A stretch of DNA of 64,000 bases from positions 3,348,902-3,412,901 of the forward strand of contig NZ_CP101508.1 in assembly GCF_024380015.1 (NCBI RefSeq), written 5' to 3'. The stretch is from Photobacterium atrarenae (lineage in GTDB: Bacteria; Pseudomonadota; Gammaproteobacteria; Enterobacterales; Vibrionaceae). Below the pieces are notes generated by a model that saw only the letters and a list, made by a program, of their open reading frames with translations, made no database searches and was not told where the DNA came from. Made by a program: the position numbers and the translations under genes. Numbering within the stretch: the stretch's first letter is position 1; every line of letters begins with the position of its first letter. This document shows positions 30,347 through 46,627 of this stretch, piece by piece.

Positions 30347-31113
30347 TCGTTATTCTCTCCTGTGCCGCAAACCGGGCACCTGTGATCGCGCGCGACACGA
30401 AAGGATTGCCACGTCATGTTCAGGCCGTCGAACTGCTTGAGGGTCGCAAAGCCAATGTCACCGGCACCAGTCAGCAATTTGAGCGTCTCCAGCGCCTGCA
30501 GGGTCCCGATGCTACCGACCACCGGGCCTGCAATCCCGCTGGTGCTGCAGTTTTGCGGCTCCTGCGGCGCATCCGGCTGCCAGGGGAACAGGCAGTGATA
30601 GCACGGCCCTTGCCCGGCGCGAAAGTCAAAGGCCATCAGCTGGCCCTGCCAGCGGATCGCCGCTCCGGCAATCAACGGCTTACCTGCCGAAAAGCAGGCC
30701 TGATTGACCGCATGGCGGGTTTCCAGGTTATCAGAGCAATCGAGCACCACATCGGCCAATGACACTTCCAGCGCCAGCTGCTGCGCCGCCAGCCGGGCCT
30801 CGACCGGGCGGACCCGGATCATCGGATTGAGCGCCCGGGTCTGGGACGCGGCGGCATGCGCCTTGCTCTGTCCCTGATCCGCTTCGCGATAGATCACCTG
30901 ACGCTGGAGGTTGGAGCTGTCGACCTGATCATCATCGGCAATGACCAAATGACCAATGCCGGCTGAAGCCAGATACAACGCGGCCGCCGATCCCAATCCG
31001 CCGGCACCAACCAGCAAAACCTGCGCCTGCGCAAGCTGTGCCTGCCCGGCTTCACCGATTTCCGGCAACATGATCTGTCGGTTATAGCGGATAAAGGCCT
31101 GATCACTCAGCAT
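30343..31113 (-). CDS. thiF: ThiS adenylyltransferase (HesA/MoeB/ThiF family)
   Basis: ThiF adenylates the ThiS C-terminus. I chose the ATG 31111-31113, behind AAGGAG at seven bases, which gives 256 residues starting MLSDQAFIRYNRQIMLPEIG; an upstream in-frame extension is out of character. The nucleotide loop VGAGGLGSAAALYLASAGIG and the zinc cysteine pairs CYHC and CPVC are intact. It overlaps thiE by 11 bases. Confidence 0.95.
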   Translation of the reverse strand: MLSDQAFIRYNRQIMLPEIGEAGQAQLAQAQVLLVGAGGLGSAAALYLASAGIGHLVIADDDQVDSSNLQRQVIYREADQGQSKAHAAASQTRALNPMIRVRPVEARLAAQQLALEVSLADVVLDCSDNLETRHAVNQACFSAGKPLIAGAAIRWQGQLMAFDFRAGQGPCYHCLFPWQPDAPQEPQNCSTSGIAGPVVGSIGTLQALETLKLLTGAGDIGFATLKQFDGLNMTWQSFRVARDHRCPVCGTGENNE

Positions 31114-32364
31114 AGGCAAGCTCCTTTTTCGGGACCGGGCGCTGCGACTCCGGGCGCACCAGGCGACGGTAAAAGTCATCCACCGCAGCCTGCGGATCAT
31201 CGGCCTGGGTGATCGCCCGGACCACCGCCACACTACTCACCCCAGTCTGCCAGACGGCATCGGCACGGGGTAAATCAATCCCGCCGATCGCCACGGTCGG
31301 GAAATCCTGACCGATCAGGCGCTGATACAGCGCCAGCCGGCTGAGTCCCTGCGGCTTGGACGGCATTTGCTTGGTGGTGGTCGGATAGATATGGCCCAGG
31401 GCAATATAGCTGGGGCGAAACTCAGCTGCCCGCAGGATCTCATAATAACCATGGGTCGACAGGCCCAGCCGCAATCCGGCTTGCTGGATCGCGACCAGAT
31501 CGGCGGTTTCCAGATCTTCCTGGCCCAAATGCACCCCGTAAGCCTGGTTTGCAATCGCCTGCTGCCAGTAGTCATTGATATAGACCTGCGCCCCGGCCTC
31601 TGTGCCGGCAGCTACCACCTGGCGGATCTGCAGATCCAGCGTCGGCTCTGCCGGGTCTTTGATCCGCAGCTGAGTCAGGGTGACGCCCATATCGAGCAGT
31701 CGTGCCACCCAGGCAGCCGAGTCGACCACCGGGTAGAGCGCCATCTGGGCCGGATCGGCTTTGGCAAACGGCGCCACCGCCACTTCCTTGCTCGCCCAAC
31801 CCAGCGCCTCAGCATCGGGATGATTGGCCGTCAGCGGCCGTGGGAACAGCGCCCGCTCGAGCGGCCAGCTGTCCACACACCCTTCATCCTTATCATGGAG
31901 ATAGCACCGGGCATAGGCCCGGGCTAAGGTGACTGCATCTTCCAACGGATAATCCAGGGCCAGAGCGGCCAGCAACATGGCGCGTTGCGGCTCAGCTGAT
32001 CCAGCCTGACGGCAGTACACTGCGCGCGCTTCACCCTGGTGATGCCAGAGATCCACGCAACCCTGTTCGGTCGGTAAACCACACACCACCAGAGACGGAT
32101 CCTGCGCAACCTGCTGTTGCATCTCACCGAGTGATGGATACGGCGGCTGCCATTGATCTCTCACCCGGTAGTCCAACACCTCCCTGGCTTCAAACTGAAA
32201 TGCCAGATGAACAGCGCGACCATCGACTTCAATCGTTACCACAGATTCAGCTGTCCAGACCATCTCAACTGGCTGGCCCAGCTGATAACGTTGTGCTGAG
32301 GCAAACAGAGACCCTAAATAACGGCGCAACGGCGCCAGGGATTCCGGTACCGTGATCATGCCCA

Positions 32365-32365
<1 letters not shown>
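31103..32365 (-). CDS. thiE: Thiamine phosphate synthase with long N-terminal extension
   Basis: ThiE couples HMP-pyrophosphate and thiazole phosphate. The 420-residue protein is twice the usual length. Residues 209-395 are a complete ThiE barrel (TQLRIKDP, GVHLGQEDL, LGLSTHG, LGHIYPTTTKQMP, AIGGI, VAVVRAI). Residues 1-200 are an extension; about 95-155 resemble the C-terminal end of HMP-phosphate kinase ThiD (MLLAALALDYPLEDAVTLARAY), without the catalytic GTGC. No separate thiD is in this operon. The ATG follows GAGGAAAGCTA and overlaps the thiC stop by one base. Confidence 0.93.
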
Positions 32366-34508
<2,143 letters not shown>

Positions 34509-34514
34509 CTCTCG

Positions 34515-34543
34515 AGTATATGGAAGTCCTGAACGATCAGCAA
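34515..34543 (-). promoter_or_regulatory. Promoter of the thiCEFSGH operon
   Basis: On the minus strand a -35 TTGCTG (34538-34543) and a -10 TATACT (34515-34520) are spaced by 17 bases. The start point would fall near 34508, at the 5' edge of the riboswitch. Confidence 0.7.
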
Positions 34544-34573
34544 CCATCCAATACCGCTTTCTGACTTCTTTGT

Positions 34574-34996
34574 TCAATGGCACATGAGCACATCACAGCC
34601 GCCTTGCTGCGACAATACCTGGCTGAGGTCGCCAAACCACTGAACACCGCTCTTATGCACCCCCAACACCACCAGATTCGCCCGAACCTGTTTGACCAGA
34701 ACCAGCAAGTGCTTGGCAACGTCACCATCGGCAATATGCATAGCGCGGACTTTATAAGGGGAGCGCCGGGACAAGGCTGACAATTGTAGAATCCGCGTCG
34801 CCTGGGTATCCAAGTGCGCCTCTTCCAACCCCAACTCCGCATCGAGAAAGCTGACATTCCCCAGCCCTGGCTCCACAAACGCGACGTGTAGTTCAGCATG
34901 ATTTTGCTCAGCAATAACAGCCGCCTTCACCATCAGCTGATGTGCATCCAGATTATCCGGGTTGACTGCCAGCAACACGATTTGATACAAGGCCAT
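34574..34996 (-). CDS. Universal stress protein, UspA family
   Basis: The 140-residue protein starts at the ATG 34994-34996, behind GGGGAGGAAGTGT. It begins MALYQIVLLAV and has the UspA fold order (LHVAFVEPG; ANLVVLGVHKSG), with a C-terminal strand CDVLMCH. The usual ATP-binding G-2x-G-9x-G loop is not evident: the region reads GVHKSGVQWFGDLSQVL. That resembles non-ATP-binding UspA types. The gene lies upstream of the thi operon on the same strand, with its own ribosome site. Confidence 0.88.
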   Translation of the reverse strand: MALYQIVLLAVNPDNLDAHQLMVKAAVIAEQNHAELHVAFVEPGLGNVSFLDAELGLEEAHLDTQATRILQLSALSRRSPYKVRAMHIADGDVAKHLLVLVKQVRANLVVLGVHKSGVQWFGDLSQVLSQQGGCDVLMCH

Positions 34997-35159
34997 ACAC
35001 TTCCTCCCCATAGATAAGCGCAGCGGGTGACGTGCTTAAAACCAATGATCATGCCGTCGCTCAATCAATGATTGCATCAATACTGCCGGGCAAAGATGAT
35101 CAACGTAGCAAGATCGTGGTATTAGTATGGCAACGTTCTCACAATCTAAAGTAGTGTAA

Positions 35160-35543
35160 ATGAGCCAATTTCTCTTTCTTGGGCTAATTGCGTTAGGCGG
35201 AGCATTCGGTGCCTGTTCGCGGTACCTGATCTCTGAGCTATGCGTCAGCTGGTTTGGCCGAGGTTTTCCTTATGGCACCCTGGTGGTCAATGTGGTCGGT
35301 TCATTCCTCATGGGCATGCTGATGTCGGCGATCAACCAGGGCATGATCACAGCCATCCCCGCCCGTCCGATGATCGGCCTCGGCTTCCTCGGCGCCCTGA
35401 CCACCTTCTCAACCTTCTCCATGGATAATGTCATCCTGATGCAACAAGGCGCGTTTTTAAAAGCCGGACTCAATATGCTTCTCAATGTCGCCCTCAGTCT
35501 GACGGCCTGCTTTATTGGCTATCAACTCCTGGTGAAAAGCTAA
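35160..35543 (+). CDS. crcB: Fluoride-specific ion channel CrcB (Fluc)
   Basis: The 127-residue protein has four membrane helices and the family motifs GGAFGACSRYL, GTLVVNVVGSFLMG and GFLGALTTFSTFSMD. Fluc channels work as antiparallel dimers and export fluoride. The gene stands alone. The ribosome site is not obvious, and I do not see a fluoride riboswitch in the 163 bases upstream. Confidence 0.93.
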   Translation: MSQFLFLGLIALGGAFGACSRYLISELCVSWFGRGFPYGTLVVNVVGSFLMGMLMSAINQGMITAIPARPMIGLGFLGALTTFSTFSMDNVILMQQGAFLKAGLNMLLNVALSLTACFIGYQLLVKS

Positions 35544-35554
35544 AGACCATTCTA

Positions 35555-35716
35555 ATACCAATCAAAGTAAATCAGTGAGCAGACATAGTGCAGGAAAAAC
35601 GTTTGAGAACAAGGCAGGATTTTTTGATCAGTAGTTATTCTACAATCAAAACTTCTAACGCAGTTATCGAGCATTTGAACAAGCTAGGATGACCAGTTAT
35701 TTACTGCGATTGGTAT
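35555..35716. mobile_element. MITE-like element with 18-bp terminal inverted repeats
   Basis: The 162-bp segment begins ATACCAATCAAAGTAAAT and ends with the inverted copy of ATACCAATCGCAGTAAAT; 16 of 18 bases agree. It has no ORF of note and is AT-richer than its surroundings. The size, perfect outer ends and lack of coding capacity are typical of a miniature inverted-repeat element moved by a transposase in trans. It lies between crcB and the group II intron. I cannot confirm other genomic copies. Confidence 0.65.
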
Positions 35717-35729
35717 CAGTCGGGGCGAT

Positions 35730-35773
35730 TCAGGCTTCTTTCAGCCTGACAGGTTTGCCAGCTTCGCTGGGCA
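35730..35773. repeat. Two short hairpins next to the intron 3' end
   Basis: TCAGGCT and AGCCTGA (35730-35749) and CCAGC and GCTGG (35758-35770) form two small stem-loops in what would be the 3' exon of the intron. They may be remains of the region after the rRNA operon terminator. Neither has a good T run. Confidence 0.45.
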
Positions 35774-37662
35774 ATCGAGTAGGAGGAGGCCTCACGGCCT
35801 CCGTCCTCTCACACCACCGTACAAGCGTGGGTCGCATACGGCGGTTCCGAATATATTTTCAGTGACTCGTACCCATCTCGCAACGAGTACAGACCCATAT
35901 CCTTGAACCATTTCATTGGCATGGCCTGATTGAGCTGGGGCGATAAAGCCAAGTGCCACCACCCTTTATCTGACATCGCCAGCTTCCACGCATTGCGTTC
36001 GCTTACACCCTCTTGGCGTAACCATGTCGCTATGCTGTATCTGCGCTTGCGCTGCTTGAGGCGATAGCACCGTAAGCACCGCCTTATCCATTCATCCAAG
36101 CGCTGCATCGCGCTTTTCCGTATGGCAAGCTTGAAATAGTGTTGCCAACCTCTTAGGTATTGAGTGAGTTCGACTAGGACTGTCTTCAACTCTCGCCCTC
36201 GATTCCGCTTCGTTATTTGACGCACTCGCTTCTTCATCTGAGTTTGTGCTGTCTTCGAGATATGGATGCTTCCATCTCGTTGAAAGCGATGGCCTAGGTA
36301 AGTCCGCTCTGTCACTCTCGTTGCCGCACTTTTCTCACGGTTAACCCTGAGTTTCAGTTTCTGCTCCAAGAACTCCGTGATTGAGGCTTTTACTCGATTG
36401 GCGGCTTCCTCACTGTGCACGTAGATTTGGCAGTCGTCTGCATATCGGCAGAACTTATGCCCTCTTCGCTCAAGCTCTTTATCCAACTCATCTAATACGA
36501 TATTTGATAGCAGCGGAGATAATGGTCCACCCTGTGGCGTCCCTCGTTGCCTCTGCTCAACTAACCCGTTTCGCATTATGCCTGCCTGTAGGTATGACCT
36601 GACCAGCTTCAGGACCCGTTTATCTGTGATGTCCTCCGATAGCCTGTGCATCAGTCTATCGTGGTTCACAGTATCGAAGTATTTCGCCAGGTCTATGTCG
36701 ACTACATAACCCCGCCCCTCCCTGATGTAGTGGCTTGCTGCCACCAATGCATGGTGGGCACTGCGGTTAGGCCTGAACCCATAACTGTTGCTTGAAAACT
36801 GAGGTTCGTAGATATCTGTCAGTACTGAGGTAATGGCCTGTTGGACTACCCTATCAAGTACAGTTGGGATACCTAGCTGCCTCACTCCCCCGCTAGGTTT
36901 GGGAATTTCTACACCCAGAACGGGTTGGGGTTGGTAGCTCCCGTCCAGAAGGCTCTGGCGGAGCGCTTGCCCATTAGAAGACTGCCGAAGCATCGAGATA
37001 GTCGCTGTTATGTCGAGTTTATCAACCCCAGCACATCCCTTGTTCTTCTTCACTCTTCTCAGGGCTTGGTTCAGATTTGTTGAGGAGCAGATCCGCTCCA
37101 TCAACTGAGTTGAGGTCACCAAGACTCGTCCTCCTGTCTACGCCGATCATGCTTGTCATTCTTCGTGGCCATGAGCGTCACTTGCGGTGTTGCCCAGTAG
37201 TACGTAGAGATGTTGTTCATCTTGCTATGACCCCACATGATTGAGTGTCTAGTGACTGCTTCTTGATATATTCAGTTCCGGCCTTCCCTTGGGTTGTACT
37301 TCCCCAAGGTACTATGCCTTCTGCTGACTTCTTATTACCCGTCACACAACATCACTGTTGTATTAGTCTCATCCGAGACAGGTCGTAAGATCTCCCGAGG
37401 TAAGACGTTGTTCTTTCCCTTGGCTGTGCCTGATTTACCCGTACACACTTCCCGTCGAGGCATTGGGCTGTTCTATATATTGCTAGGTTACCCAAGTTGT
37501 ACTGGCCTACTATCAGGTTTCTGTTCGTCACACCCAAGTTTTGCCGTTTGCTTCCTTCAGATCCCACCTCACGGTGGGCACCCTTGCATAGGCTAACGGT
37601 TCTCGCTCGACTGAGCCCGTAGAGGACTTTCACCTCCTAGAACAACGCCATGCTCGGCGCAC
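35774..37662 (-). mobile_element. Group II intron, probably class IIC, complete
   Basis: On the minus strand the element begins GTGCGCCGAGCATGGCG, followed by AGGAGGTGAAAGTCCTC, the usual 5' end of bacterial group II introns. It ends with a domain V hairpin (ACCGCCGTATGCG / TGTACGGTGGT, 35812-35850), a domain VI stem (GGAGGCC / GGCCTCC) and the 3' terminus CTACTCGAT. The length is about 1.89 kb with the maturase gene inside. It sits directly after the T-tract of the rRNA operon terminator, which is the target preference of class C introns. Boundaries are read by eye from these consensus ends. Confidence 0.82.
35809..37122 (-). CDS. ltrA: Group II intron reverse transcriptase/maturase
   Basis: The 437-residue protein has the RT domain with the catalytic YADD motif (RYADDCQIYV), QGGPLSPLLSNIVLDELDKEL, GFRPNRSAHHAL and VVDIDLAKYFDTVNHD. 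The maturase domain X (LRGWQHYFKLA) follows. The C-terminus lacks an HNH endonuclease domain, as in class C introns. The last codons (EPPYATHACTVV) are encoded within intron domain V. The start is a TTG behind AGGAGG, with a GTG one codon later as alternative. It appears full-length; splicing and mobility cannot be judged from sequence alone. Confidence 0.93.
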   Translation of the reverse strand: MVTSTQLMERICSSTNLNQALRRVKKNKGCAGVDKLDITATISMLRQSSNGQALRQSLLDGSYQPQPVLGVEIPKPSGGVRQLGIPTVLDRVVQQAITSVLTDIYEPQFSSNSYGFRPNRSAHHALVAASHYIREGRGYVVDIDLAKYFDTVNHDRLMHRLSEDITDKRVLKLVRSYLQAGIMRNGLVEQRQRGTPQGGPLSPLLSNIVLDELDKELERRGHKFCRYADDCQIYVHSEEAANRVKASITEFLEQKLKLRVNREKSAATRVTERTYLGHRFQRDGSIHISKTAQTQMKKRVRQITKRNRGRELKTVLVELTQYLRGWQHYFKLAIRKSAMQRLDEWIRRCLRCYRLKQRKRRYSIATWLRQEGVSERNAWKLAMSDKGWWHLALSPQLNQAMPMKWFKDMGLYSLRDGYESLKIYSEPPYATHACTVV

Positions 37663-37695
37663 AACAAAAAAGCCCCAGTCTTTCGACTGAGGCTT
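37663..37695 (-). terminator. Rho-independent terminator of the rRNA operon
   Basis: On the minus strand AAGCCTCAGTC pairs with GACTGGGGCTT around GAAA, then TTTTTTGTT. It is placed seven bases after tRNA-Trp. The group II intron starts at the very next base after GTT. Confidence 0.9.
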
Positions 37696-37701
37696 TGAAG
37701 A

Positions 37702-37778
<77 letters not shown>

Positions 37779-37786
37779 AGAAAGAG

Positions 37787-37863
37787 TGGCGGAGCGGACG
37801 GGACTCGAACCCGCGACCCCCGGCGTGACAGGCCGGTATTCTAACCAACTGAACTACCGCTCC
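37787..37863 (-). tRNA. trnD: tRNA-Asp (anticodon GTC)
   Basis: The minus strand starts GGAGCGGTAGTTCAGTTGG, has the anticodon loop CTGTCAC, the T arm GGGTTCGAGTC and an encoded CCA. It lies between 5S rRNA and tRNA-Trp. Confidence 0.97.
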
Positions 37864-37918
37864 ACACGGCACTTAATCGAAGTCTTACTGTGATGGCTTC
37901 AATCAAGTTAATGTTCAA

Positions 37919-38037
37919 AGCCTGGCGATGTCCTACTCTCACATGGGGAGGCCCCACACTACCATCGGCGCTGTTACGTTTCACTGCTGAGTTCGGCATG
38001 GGATCAGGTGGGTCCATAACGCTATGGTCGCCAAGCA
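37919..38037 (-). rRNA. rrf: 5S ribosomal RNA
   Basis: The minus strand starts TGCTTGGCGACCATAGCG and ends with CATCGCCAGGC; the interior GGGTCCACCTGATCCCATGC is conserved. Length is about 119 nt. Ends are approximate to a few bases. Confidence 0.96.
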
Positions 38038-38162
38038 AATTCTGTTTATCTTGCGCCTTCGGCGAAAGATACAATCTCGGAAAATCTGACCAGTGTTCCC
38101 AAACACGTCATTCAAGTGCTTGCGGAGTCCGTACTTCGTAAACAAAACCCCTTGGGTGTTGT

Positions 38163-41047
<2,885 letters not shown>

Positions 41048-41365
41048 ATACAACCCCAAGGGGTCTGTATCGCAAACAACCAAGGTTTCCATCAATGACT
41101 TGACGGATTAGTTTGTTTTGCCGGACTCTTCTTACACAAGACACTTGAATGTGTGTTGCTTGAGAACTCGTTCCATCTTTCGATGAAACTTTAGTATTGA
41201 ATGTCAAACATTCAATTTACTAGTCAGCTTTCCAGATTGTTAAAGAGCATAACGCACAAAGCGTTAATCAATAACTGGCGTTATTGATTAGCGCTTTCGC
41301 GAGTTCTAAAACCATTTCACCAAGCAATCTGTGTGGACACTGCATCAAACAATGCGTCATATCGT
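41048..41365 (-). other. 16S-23S internal transcribed spacer without a tRNA
   Basis: The 318-base spacer contains no tRNA sequence. It holds a boxA antitermination motif (TGCTCTTTAACAA, 41237-41249), one half of the 16S processing stem (41320-41342) and a 15-bp hairpin with one mismatch at 41261-41294 (arms GCGTTAATCAATAAC and GTTATTGATTAGCGC). Confidence 0.85.
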
Positions 41366-42917
<1,552 letters not shown>

Positions 42918-43138
42918 AAGTTTTGTTGTTTCCGAAGAAACGGCTCAGTGATTACTGATAAATTGACTGTGCTGATATAGCCGAAGCTATGTCGTTTTGG
43001 TCACTCAGTTCACTGATAAATCTTTTGACTATCATTTCACGAGTGCCCACACAGATTGCATGGTCAAATTGTTAAAGAGCAGATCTCTACTTCGCCAACC
43101 GGCTTGTTTGTCGCCGTGCTCCGTGTCGATGAGGTGGC
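42918..43138 (-). other. rRNA operon leader
   Basis: The transcribed leader of about 220 bases contains a boxA motif (TGCTCTTTAACAATTTG, 43065-43081). The segment at 43042-43063 is complementary to the spacer segment at 41320-41342 in about 20 of 22 positions, forming the RNase III stem that frees 16S. No gene is present. Confidence 0.8.
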
Positions 43139-43166
43139 ATTATAGAGAGTTCGATCACATACGCAA
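43139..43166 (-). promoter_or_regulatory. rRNA operon P1-type promoter
   Basis: On the minus strand a -35 TTGCGT (43161-43166) and a perfect -10 TATAAT (43139-43144) are separated by 16 bases. An AT-rich stretch upstream (AAATTACAAAATTATTTCAA) resembles an UP element, and the discriminator GCCACC is GC-rich, as expected for stringent control. Confidence 0.82.
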
Positions 43167-43302
43167 GGGCTAAGTTGAAATAATTTTGTAATTTCAGCTC
43201 GAGCGTACAATTATCACTCAAAGCCTACGTTTTTCGATGTTAATTACATCATCGCGAGGCTATTCTGATTAAGTAAACTGTCAATTTCGGGGTTTTCTTT
43301 CC

Positions 43303-43842
43303 ATGCAAACTGCATTTCGTTCCTACAAAGGTACTTTTCCCACCATCGCGCCAACCTGCTATATCGACCCCTCTGCCGTGCTGGTCGGTGACATTCACCT
43401 CGCAACAGATGCCAGCATCTGGCCCTTAGTTGCCGCACGCGGCGATGTAAATCGTATTTCCATCGGTGCTCGCACCAATGTTCAGGACGGCAGTGTGCTG
43501 CATGTCACCCGAAAAAGTCCGGAGACCCCGAATGGCCACCCACTAATTATTGGTCAAGATGTGACAATTGGCCACAAAGCCATGCTACATGGCTGCCAGG
43601 TGGGTGACAGAGTCTTGGTCGGGATGGGCGCGATTCTTCTTGATGGTGCTGTGATTGAAGATGACGTGATTATCGGGGCAGGGTGTCTGGTGCCGCCGGG
43701 AAAACGACTGGAAAGCGGCTATCTCTATATCGGCAGCCCGGCAAAGCAAGCGCGGCCACTGACCGAGCAGGAACGGGCATTTCTTCCCGTCTCTGCAGAT
43801 AACTATGTCAGATTGAAAAACGACTATCTGGCTGAGGACTGA
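43303..43842 (+). CDS. yrdA: Gamma-class carbonic anhydrase-like protein YrdA
   Basis: The 179-residue protein is a left-handed beta-helix of hexapeptide repeats. The three zinc histidines are at about 67, 91 and 96 (LHVTRKS; TIGHKAMLHGC). The family includes YrdA and archaeal Cam-like enzymes; catalytic activity varies between members. It is divergent from the rRNA operon and next to yrdB-aroE, the same setting as E. coli. Confidence 0.92.
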   Translation: MQTAFRSYKGTFPTIAPTCYIDPSAVLVGDIHLATDASIWPLVAARGDVNRISIGARTNVQDGSVLHVTRKSPETPNGHPLIIGQDVTIGHKAMLHGCQVGDRVLVGMGAILLDGAVIEDDVIIGAGCLVPPGKRLESGYLYIGSPAKQARPLTEQERAFLPVSADNYVRLKNDYLAED

Positions 43843-43845
43843 TCC

Positions 43846-44109
43846 TCAGCCAATCTCAATGGCCCCTTCAGCGTTAAACGCTTCATCTTCAATCAAGTCC
43901 TCTGCCAGTTCTTCCAGGTCGAAGCGGCTGGCAGCAAACGCCGCCAGAATATCCGCCTCTTGATGGAGTGGTTGGGCAGCTCGTTGCTCTAACCAGGCCC
44001 GACTGACCCAGCATGTAATTAAGGCGCCGGCCTGCTGCGCCGGAAAACTTACCGCTTGCTTGGCATTGTCCCAGTGCTGAATGTCGGCAAATAATATATC
44101 TTGGTTCAT
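43846..44109 (-). CDS. yrdB: DUF1488 family protein (YrdB-like)
   Basis: The 87-residue protein starts at the ATG 44107-44109, behind AGGAATAACC; longer in-frame versions run into aroE. It is acidic (EELAEDLIEDEAF) and contains ALITCWVSRAWLEQR, the core of DUF1488. The function is unknown. It sits two bases after the aroE stop, as in E. coli, and converges on yrdA. Confidence 0.87.
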   Translation of the reverse strand: MNQDILFADIQHWDNAKQAVSFPAQQAGALITCWVSRAWLEQRAAQPLHQEADILAAFAASRFDLEELAEDLIEDEAFNAEGAIEIG

Positions 44110-44111
44110 GG

Positions 44112-44933
44112 TTATTCCTGCATTAAACGACGCAGCTCCCGCTGGACTTGCTTCGCGCCCGGACGAAGGCCGCGCCATAACATAAAGCTTTCTGCCGCCT
44201 GTCCCACCAGCATCCCCAGTCCGTCCAACACGACTTTTGCACCCAACTGTTGCGCCCATTGGTTAAATGTCGTGGGTCCACTCCCGTAGACCATGTCATA
44301 GCACACCTTAGACGGCTGGATCAGGCTTTCCGGGATCCCAGGCAACTGACCGCTCAAGCTGGCAGAAGTAGAATTGATGATCACATCATATTGTCCCCCC
44401 GCCAGTTCATCGAGGGCGACGGCGTTGACCGGGCCATGCGCCGCAAAGGCATCGACCAACGCCTCTGCTTTGGCAAGCGTTCGGTTAGTGATGGTGATGG
44501 ATGACGGCTGCTGCGCCAGTAACGGCAGGATCACTCCCCGCGCAGCGCCCCCGGCCCCAATCAGCAGAATTCGCTGATCCGCCAGGGTGACCTGGTGTTG
44601 CAGCAGATCCTGCACCAGTCCTTCACCATCGGTATTATCGCCAAGCACGAGCCCGTCATCGAGTTTCTTCAAGGTATTGACCGCCCCCGCTAGTTTGGCG
44701 CGCTCGGTCAGCTGATCGGCATATTGATACGCATCCTCTTTAAAGGGCACCGTCACATTACAGCCCCGTCCGCCGTCGGCAAAAAAAGCATCCGCAGCCA
44801 CCCGGAATTCCCCCAGCGGCACCAGTTGTGCTGCATAGTGCATCGACTGGCTGGTCTGACGGGCAAACAAGGTGTGTATCAGTGGCGATTTACTCTGCGC
44901 AATCGGGTTGCCAAATACTACGTATTGATCCAT
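44112..44933 (-). CDS. aroE: Shikimate dehydrogenase
   Basis: AroE reduces 3-dehydroshikimate with NADPH in the chorismate pathway. The ATG 44931-44933 gives 273 residues starting [17 protein letters not shown], the family length. Shikimate-site residues lie in [15 protein letters not shown] (catalytic lysine) and DNTDGEG; the NADPH loop is GAGGAARGV. The ribosome site is weak (GGAA). Upstream in-frame ATG codons are less likely. Confidence 0.95.
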   Translation of the reverse strand: MDQYVVFGNPIAQSKSPLIHTLFARQTSQSMHYAAQLVPLGEFRVAADAFFADGGRGCNVTVPFKEDAYQYADQLTERAKLAGAVNTLKKLDDGLVLGDNTDGEGLVQDLLQHQVTLADQRILLIGAGGAARGVILPLLAQQPSSITITNRTLAKAEALVDAFAAHGPVNAVALDELAGGQYDVIINSTSASLSGQLPGIPESLIQPSKVCYDMVYGSGPTTFNQWAQQLGAKVVLDGLGMLVGQAAESFMLWRGLRPGAKQVQRELRRLMQE

Positions 44934-45019
44934 GTAGCGGGGTTCCATATATAAGAGAAAGGGTCGATATTTCGACCCTATCACTGCTCCCCGGCAAGCT
45001 CAATCACTTCCTGGGCCGA

Positions 45020-45931
<912 letters not shown>

Positions 45932-46489
45932 TTATCCTTGGCGAAAAACTTTCCCTGTCAGAGCATCCCGGATCTCAGACGGATTGTCACGCCCGCCGGT
46001 CTCCCCTTGTAAAATAGCCGGCAGGTACTGACCCAGTTGCTGCTTCACCTCTTCGGCACTGCGCCCCGGCGCCTGGCCGGTCAAGTTGGCACTGGTTGAG
46101 GTCAGCGGCTTACCAAACTGGCGGCAGAGCTGCTGCACCAACGGATGATCTGTGACCCGAACCGCAATGGTGTCAAACTGTCCGGTCAGAAACGCCGGAA
46201 TCCCCGGTTTGGTCGGCATCACCCAAGTCACCGGGCCGGGCCAGGTCTCGAATATCCGCTGCTTTTGCGCTTCGCTGAGCTGGCTGTCATCCACATAAGG
46301 CGCTAGTTGCTCATAGTCGGCAGCGATCAGGATCAGGCCTTTTTCAATCGGGCGCTGTTTTAGCGCCAGCAGTTTATGCACCGCCTGTTCATTATCCGGA
46401 TCGCACCCAACCCCAAACACGGCCTCAGTCGGGTAAGCCACCACTTCACCTTGCTGCAGCGCAGCAACCACTTGCGTTAAATTTTCCAC
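45932..46489 (-). CDS. tsaC: Threonylcarbamoyl-AMP synthase TsaC
   Basis: TsaC makes the threonylcarbamoyl-adenylate used for t6A37 of ANN-decoding tRNAs. I place the start at the GTG 46487-46489 behind GAGGGTGAC, giving 185 residues, close to E. coli TsaC; a longer frame upstream covers the purE promoter and is implausible. Motifs [25 protein letters not shown] and STSANLTG are present. It begins the minus-strand unit tsaC-hemF-aroE-yrdB. Confidence 0.94.
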   Translation of the reverse strand: MENLTQVVAALQQGEVVAYPTEAVFGVGCDPDNEQAVHKLLALKQRPIEKGLILIAADYEQLAPYVDDSQLSEAQKQRIFETWPGPVTWVMPTKPGIPAFLTGQFDTIAVRVTDHPLVQQLCRQFGKPLTSTSANLTGQAPGRSAEEVKQQLGQYLPAILQGETGGRDNPSEIRDALTGKVFRQG

Positions 46490-46611
46490 GTCACCCTCAT
46501 TCAGGCATCGCTCCGATACCCGTATTAACCTCGTTGCGGGTATTTTACCCACTCCTGCCGAACAAGACCATGTCCGGCAATATCCCTTAACAAAAGCTGG
46601 CACAAACTCTG

Positions 46612-46627
46612 ACGCAAACGTTTTCCT
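46612..46627 (+). promoter_or_regulatory. PurR operator of purEK
   Basis: ACGCAAACGTTTTCCT matches the PurR consensus ACGCAAACGTTTGCGT in 14 of 16 positions. It overlaps the likely -35 region of purE, so binding would block transcription when purines are plentiful. Confidence 0.8.

Noticed and set aside
35012..35159. A fluoride riboswitch upstream of crcB
   Set aside because: The conserved crcB-motif blocks are not visible in this region; the gene seems to lack the switch or to use another control.
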